Assembly (NCBI RefSeq): GCF_004791025.1
Contig: NZ_SRUO01000022.1
Location: 43,655-107,654 of the forward strand
Reading direction: 5' to 3'
Length of the DNA stretch: 64,000 bases
From: Mesorhizobium sp. M4B.F.Ca.ET.203.01.1.1
GTDB taxonomy: Bacteria; Pseudomonadota; Alphaproteobacteria; Rhizobiales; Rhizobiaceae
Within the stretch, counting starts at the first letter, position 1; each line of letters starts with the position of its first letter. Position numbers and translations under genes: made by a program. Below, one piece after another: positions 1 through 9,188 of the stretch. A model generated the notes under the pieces. It was not told the origin of the DNA and made no database searches. It saw only the letters and a program-made list of their open reading frames with translations.

Positions 1-33
1 CCTGCAGGAAAAGCGGGCGAAGCTCACGATGCT

Positions 34-522
34 CTAATCAAGCACGACCACGGCCTCCACCTCGAACAGCATGGGGTCGATCGCCAGCTTGGGAACGGGA
101 ACCAGCGTCTGCGCCGGCAGCGCCTTGCCGAACATGTCCTTGACGTTGCTGGTCAGCACCTCGAGCTTGGACATGTCGTGATCGACCACGAAGACCGTGA
201 GCTTGGCGACCTGATCGGGTTTCGCGCCAATCCCCTCCAGCGCGGCGCGCAGGTTCGCATAGGCCTGTTTCACCTGGACGGCGAAGTCCGGCGACAAGGC
301 GCCCGTGCTGTCCTGGCCGCCCTGCCCGGAAATGTAGGCGACCCGTGCTCCCCGGGGCATGATCACCGCCGTGCTGTAGCCATTCGGCGACGGGTCGTGG
401 AGGTTTCGCGGATTGACGATGGCCAGCTTGCGATCGTCCTCGTTCGCTGCCGTCGCAGCGGGAACTCCGATGGTCATGATGATTAGCCCTCCGATGAGCA
501 GGTGCTTGATTGAGCGTGGCAT
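34..522 (-). CDS. Secreted RidA/YjgF/UK114-family protein lacking the catalytic arginine
   Basis: 162 residues: an N-terminal hydrophobic stretch (about residues 7-25, ending ATAA) that looks like a Sec signal peptide, then one RidA domain with the YISGQGGQ and VFVVDHDMSKL segments. Cytoplasmic RidA proteins deaminate reactive enamine/imine intermediates with an arginine in a PARS/PART motif. Here the matching segment reads LPAQTLVPV, so the arginine is a glutamine. Together with the predicted export, this suggests a binding or scavenging role or another reaction, not classical 2-aminoacrylate deaminase activity. It is divergent from the TetR gene at 704, and shared half-sites between them suggest control by that regulator. 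Family assignment is firm; function is open. Confidence 0.85.
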   Translation of the reverse strand: MPRSIKHLLIGGLIIMTIGVPAATAANEDDRKLAIVNPRNLHDPSPNGYSTAVIMPRGARVAYISGQGGQDSTGALSPDFAVQVKQAYANLRAALEGIGAKPDQVAKLTVFVVDHDMSKLEVLTSNVKDMFGKALPAQTLVPVPKLAIDPMLFEVEAVVVLD

Positions 523-591
523 GAGTTTCTCTTGGCTCCGCGGGCTGCGAGCAACGCACCCACGATCGCAATTCGGTTCATCGCCGCACGC

Positions 592-636
592 GACTCGTAC
601 GGCGTGCGAGTCATCCTATGGTACGATGTACGAGTC
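592..636. promoter_or_regulatory. Candidate TetR operator cluster
   Basis: The gap between the divergent ridA-like and tetR genes holds three copies of one 9-bp half-site: GACTCGTAC at 592-600, its near-inverse GTGCGAGTC at 604-612, and GTACGAGTC at 628-636. The first two form an 18/21 palindrome; the third sits in GTACGATGTACGAGTC. TetR regulators commonly bind such dyads beside their own gene. The sequence is directly visible; the operator role is inference. Confidence 0.55.
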
Positions 637-703
637 AACCGCGCGGCATCGACATTCCTGACGTTGCCTGCCAGAATCGCGGCTCGACACGCGAGGAAGA
701 TGA

Positions 704-1387
704 ATGGCAGCCAAACGCGGCGGCGCCCGAAGCAACCGGTCTCAGCGGCCAGGTCAGCCGCCCCGGCCCGCGGGCGAACCGCCTCTGTCCCGGCAACGTA
801 TCGTGGCCACTGCGGTGGAGTTGCTGGACGCGCAAGGGATCGACGGATTGACGATGCGTCGGCTGGCCGATCACCTCGGCTCGGGCGTGATGAGCCTGTA
901 TTGGCACGTCGACAGCAAGGAGGATGTCTTCGATCTGGCGCTCGACGCGGTGCTCGAATATCGCGGATCGCCGCAAGAACCTCAGTCCGAAGACTGGCGC
1001 GGCGAGATCGTTCACATACTCGAGGACTGGCGCGCCAGCATGCTCAGCCATTCCTGGTCGGCATCGCTGTTGCCGCGCCGGGCGCTTGGCCCGAACATCC
1101 TCAGTCGGCTGGAACTGCTGGGCAAGGCATTGTCCAGGGCCGGCGTGGCGGACGCGGACATCAACGCCGCGATATGGTCGCTCTGGAACTATGTGATGGG
1201 CGCCACCATCACCCGGGCGAGCTTCGACCTGTCGGACGACGACAGGGCCGCCGCGCAGCAGCGCCTCACCCGTCTCAGTGAGCGCTACGCGACAATCGAA
1301 CGCTCCCGGCTGCTGTTGGACGACGACTGGGATGGCGCTTTCCGCAAAGGCCTCGGTTTCCTGCTCGACGGCCTCGCGCCAGGATAA
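704..1387 (+). CDS. TetR/AcrR-family transcriptional regulator
   Basis: 227 residues. After a basic, proline-rich tail (about 1-28) comes a TetR helix-turn-helix domain (about 29-76), with TMRRLADHLGSG and the recognition-helix end VMSLYWHVDSKEDVFD. The remainder is a helical C-terminal ligand-binding domain of the tetracycline-repressor-like type. The ATG at 704 gives the full HTH domain. It is divergent from the secreted RidA-like gene with an inverted-repeat cluster between, so it probably represses itself and that neighbour. The effector cannot be predicted. Confidence 0.88.
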   Translation: MAAKRGGARSNRSQRPGQPPRPAGEPPLSRQRIVATAVELLDAQGIDGLTMRRLADHLGSGVMSLYWHVDSKEDVFDLALDAVLEYRGSPQEPQSEDWRGEIVHILEDWRASMLSHSWSASLLPRRALGPNILSRLELLGKALSRAGVADADINAAIWSLWNYVMGATITRASFDLSDDDRAAAQQRLTRLSERYATIERSRLLLDDDWDGAFRKGLGFLLDGLAPG

Positions 1388-1396
1388 ACGTCCCGC

Positions 1397-2017
1397 TCAC
1401 CACATCGCGTGGGCGGCATTCAGTTTGCGGATCAGGTCATGATCGCGCAGCCTGGCCCAAAGGCGCTCGATATCGGTCCAGGCGGCGGCGACCTTGCCGA
1501 TCTCGGGATGCCAGGCCGCCAGCATGACCAGGTAGACGTCGGCCAGCGACAGCCGCTCGCCGACCAGCCAGTCGCGGCCGGCGAGGGCCTTATCGAGGAT
1601 GGCAAAGCCGCGATCCATCTCGGCCAGCGCGGCCTGCTTCACCGCCTCCACGCCGTCCGGCGCCGCGGTGTAGCGATGGGCATAATAGAAACGCAGCCCC
1701 GCCGGGTAGAGGACCGACGACATGAAGGCCATCCAGCGCAGGAAGTCGGCGCGGGCGGGTGAGCCCGCCGCCGGCGCCAGTCCGGCTTCCGGATGGCGCT
1801 CGGCGAGCAGGATGCAGATCGCCGCCGACTCGGTGATCGAACGGCCGTCCGGCAAGGTCAGCACCGGCACCTGGTTCAACGGGCTGATGTCGAGGAAGGC
1901 CTGGTCGGGCGGGTCCTTCTTCGGCACGTCGACCTGGTCGAACGGCGCGCCCGCCAGGGCAAGGGCCGCCTCGACGACGAAGCCGCCGCTGCCGGGGCGC
2001 GTGTAAAGTCTGTACAT
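1397..2017 (-). CDS. Glutathione S-transferase family protein
   Basis: 206 residues from the ATG giving MYRLYTRPG; a GTG/ATG start four codons earlier is possible but less typical. The N-terminal thioredoxin fold (about 1-78) carries the cis-proline VPVL and the glutathione gamma-glutamyl contact ITESAAI. A helical C-terminal domain follows, with WLVGERLSLADVYLVML, the N-capping/hydrophobic staple motif of GSTs. It probably conjugates or reduces small electrophiles with glutathione in the cytoplasm; the substrate is unknown. It ends 9 bp from the tetR stop (convergent). Confidence 0.85.
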   Translation of the reverse strand: MYRLYTRPGSGGFVVEAALALAGAPFDQVDVPKKDPPDQAFLDISPLNQVPVLTLPDGRSITESAAICILLAERHPEAGLAPAAGSPARADFLRWMAFMSSVLYPAGLRFYYAHRYTAAPDGVEAVKQAALAEMDRGFAILDKALAGRDWLVGERLSLADVYLVMLAAWHPEIGKVAAAWTDIERLWARLRDHDLIRKLNAAHAMW

Positions 2018-2146
2018 GAATCCTCCCAATGGCCGCGCGGGCCGCGGGAGATTTGCACCGGAAGACGCGCGGCGCTCAAGCGCCAGGCTGACGCCACACG
2101 GGTTTTTTCAGCGGTCCAGCGTCCCGCGAGGGTCGGTCGAGGCTGC

Positions 2147-3127
<981 letters not shown>

Positions 3128-3250
3128 TGTTTCGCTCCCAGGTCAGGCAGGCAATTGCATCAAGCGACAGAATAGGGCTTTCAGCCGCGCAAGATAGGCT
3201 GCCGGCCGAAAATATCCGAGTGGGGCGCGTGCTGAAAACGCTGCCGCCCC

Positions 3251-3293
3251 GGAAAAGCATTTTCCGGATCGGCCCGTTTCCGGAATGCTTTCC
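3251..3293. repeat. Imperfect inverted repeat
   Basis: GGAAAAGCATTTTCCGG at 3251 is mirrored by CCGGAATGCTTTCC ending at 3293, with a GC-rich loop between. It lies in the 195-bp gap between lysE-like and cysK genes. It resembles the short rhizobial palindromes of the kind also seen at 10347, and could act as a hairpin in a transcript from either side. Confidence 0.5.
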
Positions 3294-3322
3294 CCGAAAT
3301 GGCGACCGGTTGAGATTGCAGC

Positions 3323-3940
3323 CTATTGACGGGCGGCGATGGCGGCCGCCGCGCCAACCATGAAACCGGCGGCGGTGCGGTTCAGCGCCTTCAGCGCGCG
3401 CGGCGACTTGAGGAACCAGCGCGCCTTGGCGGCCAGCGCCAGATAGGGCACCAGCACCACCAGCAGGACGAGGACGGTGAGCGTGACCAGGATGCCGTAG
3501 TCGGCGAGCGTCACCGCCTTCAGGTCGACGATGGTCGGCGTGATGGCGATATAGAAGATCATCGTCTTCGGATTGCCGAGCGTCACCGTCAGGCCGGCCA
3601 GGAAGGAGGCGGCGAGCCCGCCCTTGCCCTTGCGCGCCTCGACAGTCTCCGGCGTGATGCCGCTGGTCCAGAAGCGCCAGCCGAGGAAAGCGAGATAGGC
3701 GACACCCGCCCATTTGATGGCAAGAAAAACCATGCCGAAGGTCTGCGCGACGAAGGCGAGGCCGAGCATGACGGCGGTGAGGTAGGTGAGGTCGCCGAGG
3801 ATCAGGCCGAACGACATCGCCAGCGACGAGCGGAAGCCGGAACCCAGCGCCCGCGCCACAAGCGCGGTGACGCCGGGACCCGGAATGGCGGCGGCGATGC
3901 CGAGAGCTGCACTGTAGGCGAGGAATCCGGTGAGCGTCAT
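3323..3940 (-). CDS. LysE/RhtB-family amino-acid exporter
   Basis: 205 residues from the ATG giving MTLTGFLAYSAALG; the open frame runs 25 codons further upstream but that extension is hydrophilic and unlike the family. Contains the N-terminal LysE signature PGPGVTALVARALGSG and about six hydrophobic segments, including LGLAFVAQTFGMVFLAIKW and a C-terminal anchor. LysE/RhtB proteins export amino acids or related metabolites by proton antiport across the inner membrane. The substrate cannot be told from sequence. Stands alone upstream of cysK, same strand. Confidence 0.88.
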   Translation of the reverse strand: MTLTGFLAYSAALGIAAAIPGPGVTALVARALGSGFRSSLAMSFGLILGDLTYLTAVMLGLAFVAQTFGMVFLAIKWAGVAYLAFLGWRFWTSGITPETVEARKGKGGLAASFLAGLTVTLGNPKTMIFYIAITPTIVDLKAVTLADYGILVTLTVLVLLVVLVPYLALAAKARWFLKSPRALKALNRTAAGFMVGAAAAIAARQ

Positions 3941-4084
3941 GGATAAGGTTCCAGATCGGAGGGTCTTATCGCATGGAACAGGCGAGGGTTGAATTCCCTC
4001 ACGGTCGGAATCCATTGCACCAGACCATCGTGGTCTTCGCCTTACAAGGCTAACTGACGGCCCGAGGCTTGATTGCCACGTCGT

Positions 4085-4250
4085 TCCCCCAATCCGTCGC
4101 GGCTACGCCGCGCCACCTTTCCCCCCTCCGGAGGGAAAGGAAGGGAGCCTTGCTTGGCGAGCGTTGACTGCAAAAAAGCTTGGCGCCTTTCCTCTCCCCC
4201 GTCGATCGGGGGAGAGGTGGCTCGGCGAAGCCGAGACGGAGTGGGGGTCG
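4085..4250. repeat. Intergenic palindromic repeat, family C
   Basis: Fills most of the 326-bp gap 3941-4266. It has two GC-rich hairpins, one with TCCGGAGGGAAAGG and one with CTCTCCCCCGTCGATCGGGG, and flanks GGCTACGCCGCGCC / GGCTCGGCGAAGCC related as inverted arms. The same module recurs at 54270-54475 and partly at 63690. No coding potential is seen. Confidence 0.7.
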
Positions 4251-4266
4251 ACCAGCGTAAGGTTTC

Positions 4267-5616
4267 TCAGGACCGGCCGTCGCCGTAAGTAACACGCCAG
4301 ATGGTGCCGTTGCCGTCCTCGGTCAGGATCAGCGCACCGTCCTTGGCGACGGTGACGCCGACCGGCCGGCCCCAGACGTCGTCGTCGGAGATGACGAAGC
4401 CGGTGGCGAAATCCTCATACTCGCCGGTCGCCTTGCCGTCCTTGAATTTCAGCCGCACCACCTTGTAGCCGGTGCGCACGCCGCGATTCCAGGAGCCGTG
4501 CAAAGCGACGAAAGCATCGCCCCAGTAGTCGGCCGGGAAGCTGCCGCCCTCATAGAAGGCGATGTTGAGCGGCGCCGAATGCGCCTGCAGCAGCACGTCG
4601 GGAACGGTGACCTTGCCGGCAAGATCGGGGCGCGCGCCCACGTGGCGCGGGTCCTCGTTGTCGCCGATATAGTACCAGGGCCAGCCGTAGAAGCCGCCCT
4701 GCCTGACCGTCGTCGCGTATTCGAACGGCACGTTGTCGCCGAGCTCGTCGCGCTCGTTGACCACGCACCAGAGCGCGCCCGTCTGCGGCTGCACGGTCAT
4801 GCCGGAGCAGTTGCGCAAGCCGGTGGCGAAGCTGCGCCGGTTGTTCCCGTCCGGATCGAAGGCCAGCACGTCGGCGCGGCCTTCCTCCGGGCCCCAGGTG
4901 GCGCCGAGCGGCGCCGACGTCGCCCATTGCTCGAGCCCGCCTTCCGGCTCGGCGCCCATGTCCTCGGCGACGTTGGAGCCCGATCCGACCGACAGATAGA
5001 GCGTCTTGCCATCAGGCGAAAAGGCGATGTCGCGCGTCCAGTGATGGTTCGCGGGGATGTCCGGGACGATGGTTTCCGGCTTGCCTTCGGCCTTCAGGTC
5101 GCCGTCGCGATAGGCGAAGCGCACGACGCTGTTGCTGTTGGCGACATAGACCCATTGCGGCTTGTCGCCCGGCGGATAGAAGGCGATGCCGTAGGGCCGG
5201 GTCAGGCCGGTGGCAAAGATCGCCTCCTGCGCCGGGCTGGCGCTGCCTTCGGCGAGGCGATAGACGCGGATCTGGCTGGCCTTGCTGTCGGCGACGAACA
5301 GGTCGCCATTGGGCGCCGCGCGCACGACCCGCGGATTGTCGATGCCCGACGCGACGAGTTCGATGGAAAAGCCTGATGGCACGAGCGGCCTGGCGCCTTC
5401 CGGCCGATCCGCCAGGCCGGCGCCGTTCGACGCGGAGCGGCTGACATAGGGCTTTTGCAGATCATCCGGCCTGATCAGCCGGCGCACGCCAGGCCTGTCG
5501 GCCTTCCAGTCGCCGAAGGCCTTCTTGCCAGTCAGCACCGGCTCGCCGGCCTGCTGGGCAGAGGCCGTCGTTACAAGCAGCAAGGCGGCAGCCGCAAGAC
5601 CGGCAAATCGGATCAT
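4267..5616 (-). CDS. Periplasmic PQQ-dependent sugar dehydrogenase-like (sorbosone dehydrogenase type)
   Basis: 449 residues starting at MIRFAGLAAAALLLV, where GGAGG sits just upstream; the longer frame adds 31 residues without family support. A signal peptide (to about TASAQQ) precedes a six-bladed propeller of the soluble glucose/L-sorbosone dehydrogenase family, with VASGIDNPRVVRAAPNGD, TGLTRPYGIAFYP, RDIAFSPDGKTLYLSVGS and the C-terminal GVTVAKDGALILTEDGNG. Members oxidise aldoses or sorbosone in the periplasm using PQQ. No PQQ biosynthesis genes are in the window, and many family members have unproven substrates. Confidence 0.82.
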   Translation of the reverse strand: MIRFAGLAAAALLLVTTASAQQAGEPVLTGKKAFGDWKADRPGVRRLIRPDDLQKPYVSRSASNGAGLADRPEGARPLVPSGFSIELVASGIDNPRVVRAAPNGDLFVADSKASQIRVYRLAEGSASPAQEAIFATGLTRPYGIAFYPPGDKPQWVYVANSNSVVRFAYRDGDLKAEGKPETIVPDIPANHHWTRDIAFSPDGKTLYLSVGSGSNVAEDMGAEPEGGLEQWATSAPLGATWGPEEGRADVLAFDPDGNNRRSFATGLRNCSGMTVQPQTGALWCVVNERDELGDNVPFEYATTVRQGGFYGWPWYYIGDNEDPRHVGARPDLAGKVTVPDVLLQAHSAPLNIAFYEGGSFPADYWGDAFVALHGSWNRGVRTGYKVVRLKFKDGKATGEYEDFATGFVISDDDVWGRPVGVTVAKDGALILTEDGNGTIWRVTYGDGRS

Positions 5617-5730
5617 CCTGGCCTCCAGGGGTTTCGGCCCCGACCGCGGCGCCGTCGCGAATGGTGAACGGGCGGATGCGGCGGTCGTTCCGCCTGGGAC
5701 ACCAGGCACACGCCGATTTGAGGGATGGTT

Positions 5731-5928
5731 TCAGCTGCCTTCGGCGTAGAAATCATCGTCCAGGCGCTTTTCCAGCTCGACCAGATCGGCCGGCAGCGGC
5801 AGGCCCATGGCGCGCAATTCCTGCAGCTTCTCGCGCAGCTGCTCCTGAATCTCGTGCTGGTCCTCGGGCTGGTTGACCATTTCCTCGAGCAGCAGGCTGA
5901 TCTGGGCCTTGAGCGATTCCAGCGCCAT
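5731..5928 (-). CDS. Small conserved-looking hypothetical protein downstream of hrcA
   Basis: 65 residues starting MALESLKAQISLLLEEM, preceded by GGGAGC at good spacing; the longer frame upstream has no support. Highly charged and leucine-rich, with heptad-like spacing through EEMVNQPEDQHEIQEQLREKLQELRAMG, so a short coiled coil or helical hairpin is likely. No signal peptide or membrane segment. It begins 81 bp after the hrcA stop on the same strand, the place where grpE often lies. I do not recognise the family and assign no function. Confidence 0.7.
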   Translation of the reverse strand: MALESLKAQISLLLEEMVNQPEDQHEIQEQLREKLQELRAMGLPLPADLVELEKRLDDDFYAEGS

Positions 5929-6009
5929 TCTTTTGCTCCCTTGCTGCTTGTGCCTTCCAGGGTGTGTTGAGATCCAGGTCAGGCCGGTCTCACCCGGATA
6001 TCGCACACC

Positions 6010-7092
6010 TTACCGCAACATGCGCGAAATCAGCTGCGCGGTATAGTCGACCATCGGCACGATGCGGGCGTAGTTCAGCCGCGTCGGGCCGATGACGCCG
6101 AGCGCGCCGACGACGCGGGCATCCTTGTCGCGATAGGGCGCCACCACCAGCGACGAGCCCGACAGCGAAAACAGCTTGTTTTCCGAGCCGATGAAGATGC
6201 GCACGCCCGGCCCTTCCTCGGCGAGGTCGAGCAGCTGGATCAGCCCGTCCTGCGTCTCCAGATCCTCGAACAGATGCCGCAGCAACTCGATGTCGGCCTG
6301 GGCGGTGACGTTTTCGAGCAGATTGGCGCGGCCGCGCACGATGAGGCGCGCCGGCAGGCCGCTTTCCGCACCGGCCCAGACGGCGAGACCCTTTTCGACC
6401 AGGTCCTGCGACAGCGTGTCGAGGGCCGCCCTGGTCTCGTCCTTGATGCGGGCGATCTCGACGCGCGCCTCGGCCAGCGTGCGGCCGCGGATATGGGCGT
6501 TGAGGAAGTTGGACGCCTCGTGCAGCTGCGAGACGGTGGTGCCGGCGGGCAGGTCGACGACGCGGTTCTCGACATCGCCGTTCTGCGACACCAGCACGGC
6601 CAGCGCCTTGGTCGGCTCGAGCTGGATGAATTCGATGTGCTTCAGCGCCACCTCGTTCTTGGCGGCGAGCACCAGGCCGGCGCCGCGCGACATGCCCGAC
6701 AGCATCTGGCTGGCCTCGGTCAGCATGTGTTCCAGCGACGCGCCGGAGCCGGAGGCGCGCACCTGCGCCTCGATGATGCGGCGCTCGTCGTCGGAGAGGT
6801 CGCCGAGCTCCATGAAGGCGTCGACGAAGAAGCGCAGGCCGGTCTGCGTCGGCAGGCGGCCGGCCGAGATGTGCGGCGCGTAGATCAGGCCGAGATGCTC
6901 GAGGTCGCTCATCACGTTGCGGATGGTGGCGGGCGACAGCGAGGAGGGCAGGATGCGCGACAGGCTGCGCGAACCGACGGGCTCGCCATCCCTGAGATAG
7001 GATTCAACGATGCGCCTGAAGATGTCGCGCGAGCGCATATCGAGCGATTGAAGCACGGGCGACTGCGATGCCGGATCGACTGCCTTGGTCAT
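6010..7092 (-). CDS. hrcA: Heat-inducible transcription repressor HrcA
   Basis: 360 residues from the ATG at 7092 (MTKAVDPASQSPVLQ); the open frame continues 219 codons further but into sequence antisense to rph. N-terminal winged helix (about 18-90) with RDIFRRIVESYLRDGEPVGS and LSPATIRNVMSDLEHLGLI, then the GAF-like regulatory domain and C-terminal VIGPTRLNYARIVPMVDY. HrcA represses groESL and sometimes dnaKJ through CIRCE operators and is kept active by GroEL. It is divergent from rph, 136 bp apart. No CIRCE dyad is visible in that gap, so it probably acts elsewhere in the genome. Confidence 0.95.
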   Translation of the reverse strand: MTKAVDPASQSPVLQSLDMRSRDIFRRIVESYLRDGEPVGSRSLSRILPSSLSPATIRNVMSDLEHLGLIYAPHISAGRLPTQTGLRFFVDAFMELGDLSDDERRIIEAQVRASGSGASLEHMLTEASQMLSGMSRGAGLVLAAKNEVALKHIEFIQLEPTKALAVLVSQNGDVENRVVDLPAGTTVSQLHEASNFLNAHIRGRTLAEARVEIARIKDETRAALDTLSQDLVEKGLAVWAGAESGLPARLIVRGRANLLENVTAQADIELLRHLFEDLETQDGLIQLLDLAEEGPGVRIFIGSENKLFSLSGSSLVVAPYRDKDARVVGALGVIGPTRLNYARIVPMVDYTAQLISRMLR

Positions 7093-7228
7093 TCGGGCCA
7101 AAAACCTCCGGTTCAAATATAGACTTAGCCGGTGCCCGCGCAACCCGGTCCATTTTCCTTTGCGCCATGCGCCGCATGCGTCTACAAGCCGGCCACGAAT
7201 CCTTAAAAACCAGAGACAAGAGGCCTCG

Positions 7229-7945
7229 ATGCGCCCCTCCAAACGCCAATCCGACGAAATGCGCGCCATCTCCTTCGAGCGCGGCGTCTCCAAGCACGCC
7301 GAAGGCTCGTGCCTGGTGAAGTTCGGCGACACGCATGTTCTGTGCACGGCCAGCCTGGAGGAAAAGGTGCCGGCCTGGATGCGCAATTCCGGCAAGGGCT
7401 GGGTGACGGCCGAATACGGCATGCTGCCGCGCTCGACCGGCGAGCGCATGCGGCGCGAGGCCTCCGCCGGCAAGCAGGGCGGCCGCACGCTCGAGATCCA
7501 GCGGCTCATCGGCCGTTCCTTGCGCGCCGTGGTCGACCTGCAGGCGCTGGGCGAGCAGCAGATCACCGTCGACTGCGACGTCATCCAGGCCGATGGCGGC
7601 ACCCGCACCGCCTCGATCACCGGCGGCTGGGTGGCGCTCCATGACTGCCTGCGCTGGATGGAAGCCCGCCAGATGGCCAGCGTTTCCAAGGTGCTGAAGG
7701 ACCACGTCGCGGCGATCTCGTGCGGCATCCATGACGGCCAGCCGGTCATCGATCTCGACTATCTCGAGGATTCCTCGGCCGGCACCGACGCCAATTTCGT
7801 CATGACCGGCAAGGGCGGCATCGTCGAGATCCAGGGTACTGCCGAGGGCGAGCCGTTCTCGGAGGACCAGTTCGCGGCGCTGATGAACCTGGCCAAGAAG
7901 GGAATTTCGCGCCTGGTGAGTTTGCAGCAGATGGCGGTGGCGTAG
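7229..7945 (+). CDS. rph: Ribonuclease PH
   Basis: 238 residues starting MRPSKRQSDEMRAISF; an in-frame extension from 7085 is not used in the family. A phosphorolytic 3'-5' exoribonuclease that trims tRNA 3' ends, acting as a hexamer. Visible family segments are GVSKHAEGSCLVKFGDTHVLC, MLPRSTGERMRREAS, ITVDCDVIQADGGTRTASI and the C-terminal DYLEDSSAGTDANFVMTG. The length matches the usual 238-240. It runs divergently from hrcA, as in many Rhizobiales, and heads the rightward rdgB-hemW gene run. Confidence 0.96.
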   Translation: MRPSKRQSDEMRAISFERGVSKHAEGSCLVKFGDTHVLCTASLEEKVPAWMRNSGKGWVTAEYGMLPRSTGERMRREASAGKQGGRTLEIQRLIGRSLRAVVDLQALGEQQITVDCDVIQADGGTRTASITGGWVALHDCLRWMEARQMASVSKVLKDHVAAISCGIHDGQPVIDLDYLEDSSAGTDANFVMTGKGGIVEIQGTAEGEPFSEDQFAALMNLAKKGISRLVSLQQMAVA

Positions 7946-7966
7946 GTTTTCGAATGCCGAGCCTGG

Positions 7967-8126
7967 GCCCCCCTCTCTGGCCTGCCGGCCATCTCCCCCT
8001 CAAGGGGGGAGATTGGAAGCTTCCACGCCGGCCCCCATCTGGCTACGCCGGTGATTGGCTGAGGCAATCGATACAGCCAATCTCCCCCCTTGAGGGGGAG
8101 ATGCCCGGCAGGGCAGAGAGGGGGGC
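7967..8126. repeat. Intergenic palindromic repeat, family A, copy 1
   Basis: Two arms of about 49 bp in inverted orientation (7967-8015 and 8077-8126) surround a spacer of about 60 bp. Each arm is itself a hairpin, such as CTCCCCCTCAAGGGGGGAG, flanked by CTGGCCTGCCGGCC or its variant. It separates rph from the VOC gene; the right arm ends 3 bp before the GTG start of the latter. Other copies lie at 27835, 60225, 61848 and 63748. Confidence 0.8.
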
Positions 8127-8129
8127 TTC

Positions 8130-8540
8130 GTGATACCCTCCGCGATCCTTGAATCGGCGCTCTACGTCACAGACTTGCATGGCGCCGAAGCCTTCTATTC
8201 CGACATCCTCGGCCTCGAACTGATCGCCAGGGTCGAAGGCCGCCATGTCTTCTTCCGCTGCGGGACCGGCGTGCTGCTGCTGTTCAACGCCGAGGCGACC
8301 AAAATCCCGCCGGCGCCGGACGCCAGGCTGAAGGTGCCGGCGCATGGCACGGTGGGCGAGGGCCATCTCTGCTTTGCCGCCAGCGCCGACGAGATCGCCG
8401 GCTGGCGCGAGCACCTCGCGGCACGGAACATCGCCATCGAAAGCGACTTCGAATGGCCGCAAGGCGGGCGCTCGATCTACTTTCGCGACCCCTCGGGCAA
8501 TTCGATCGAATTCGCCGAGCCAAGGATCTGGGGCCTGTGA
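8130..8540 (+). CDS. VOC-family (glyoxalase/bleomycin-resistance fold) protein
   Basis: 136 residues with a GTG start (MIPSAILESALYVTD). A single vicinal-oxygen-chelate domain built from two beta-alpha-beta-beta-beta repeats: ALYVTDLHGAEAFYSDILGLEL at the start and YFRDPSGNSIEFAEP at the end, the latter carrying the usual metal-ligand glutamate. GHLCFAAS gives a candidate metal histidine. Family members bind or transform small molecules (glyoxalase, dioxygenase, antibiotic binding); substrate unknown. Its stop overlaps the rdgB start by one base (TGATG), so the two are probably translated together. Confidence 0.8.
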   Translation: MIPSAILESALYVTDLHGAEAFYSDILGLELIARVEGRHVFFRCGTGVLLLFNAEATKIPPAPDARLKVPAHGTVGEGHLCFAASADEIAGWREHLAARNIAIESDFEWPQGGRSIYFRDPSGNSIEFAEPRIWGL

Positions 8541-9187
8541 TGCATTCTTTGAACGGACACAAGATCGTCGTCGCCAGCCACAATGAGGGCAAGCTGCGCG
8601 AGTTCGCCGACCTGATGGCGCCGTTCGGCTTCGAGGCGAAATCGGCCAAGGAATACGGCCTGCCCGAGCCGGACGAGACCGGCACGACGTTCGAGGAGAA
8701 CGCCTACATCAAGGCATATGCCGCGGCCAAGGCCACCGGCCTGCCGGCACTGTCCGACGATTCCGGCCTCTGCGTCGACGCGCTCGACGGCGCGCCCGGC
8801 GTCTACACCGCCAACTGGGCCGAGACGCCCGACGGCAGCCGCGACTTCGGCATGGCCATGCAGCGCACGGAAGTGGCGCTGCAGGAGGTCGGCGCGGCCG
8901 AAGCTGCGCAGCGCACGGGCCGTTTCGTCGCGGTCATCTGTCTGGCGTTTCCCGACGGCGAGGCCGAATATTATCGCGGTGAGGCTGAAGGCACGCTGGT
9001 GTGGCCGCCGCGCGGCACGCTCGGCTTCGGCTACGATCCGGTGTTCCTGCCCAATGGGTTCGAAAAGACCTTCGGCGAGATGAGCGCCGAGCAAAAACAC
9101 GGCTGGAAGCCGGGCCAGCCGACGGCGCTGTCGCACCGCGCCCGCGCCTTCCAGAAATTCGCGCGCGCCAGGTTGGGATCGGCCTGA
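8540..9187 (+). CDS. rdgB: dITP/XTP pyrophosphatase (RdgB/HAM1)
   Basis: 215 residues starting MHSLNGHKIVVASHN, its ATG sharing one base with the upstream stop. It hydrolyses non-canonical purine triphosphates (dITP, XTP) to monophosphates, cleaning the nucleotide pool. Seen: substrate-loop SHNEGKLREF, catalytic ALSDDSGLCVDALDGAPG, GFGYDPVFLP, and the C-terminal KPGQPTALSHRARAFQKF. Length fits bacterial HAM1 proteins. hemW begins one base after its stop. The rdgB-hemW pair is a common alphaproteobacterial arrangement. Confidence 0.96.
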   Translation: MHSLNGHKIVVASHNEGKLREFADLMAPFGFEAKSAKEYGLPEPDETGTTFEENAYIKAYAAAKATGLPALSDDSGLCVDALDGAPGVYTANWAETPDGSRDFGMAMQRTEVALQEVGAAEAAQRTGRFVAVICLAFPDGEAEYYRGEAEGTLVWPPRGTLGFGYDPVFLPNGFEKTFGEMSAEQKHGWKPGQPTALSHRARAFQKFARARLGSA

Positions 9188-9188
9188 G

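Noticed and set aside
1..37. End of a plus-strand gene entering from the left (frame ending LQEKRAKLTML, stop at 35-37)
   Set aside because: Only 11 codons are visible, too few to support a gene.
7093..7228. CIRCE operator between hrcA and rph
   Set aside because: No TTAGCACTC/GAGTGCTAA dyad is visible in the gap.
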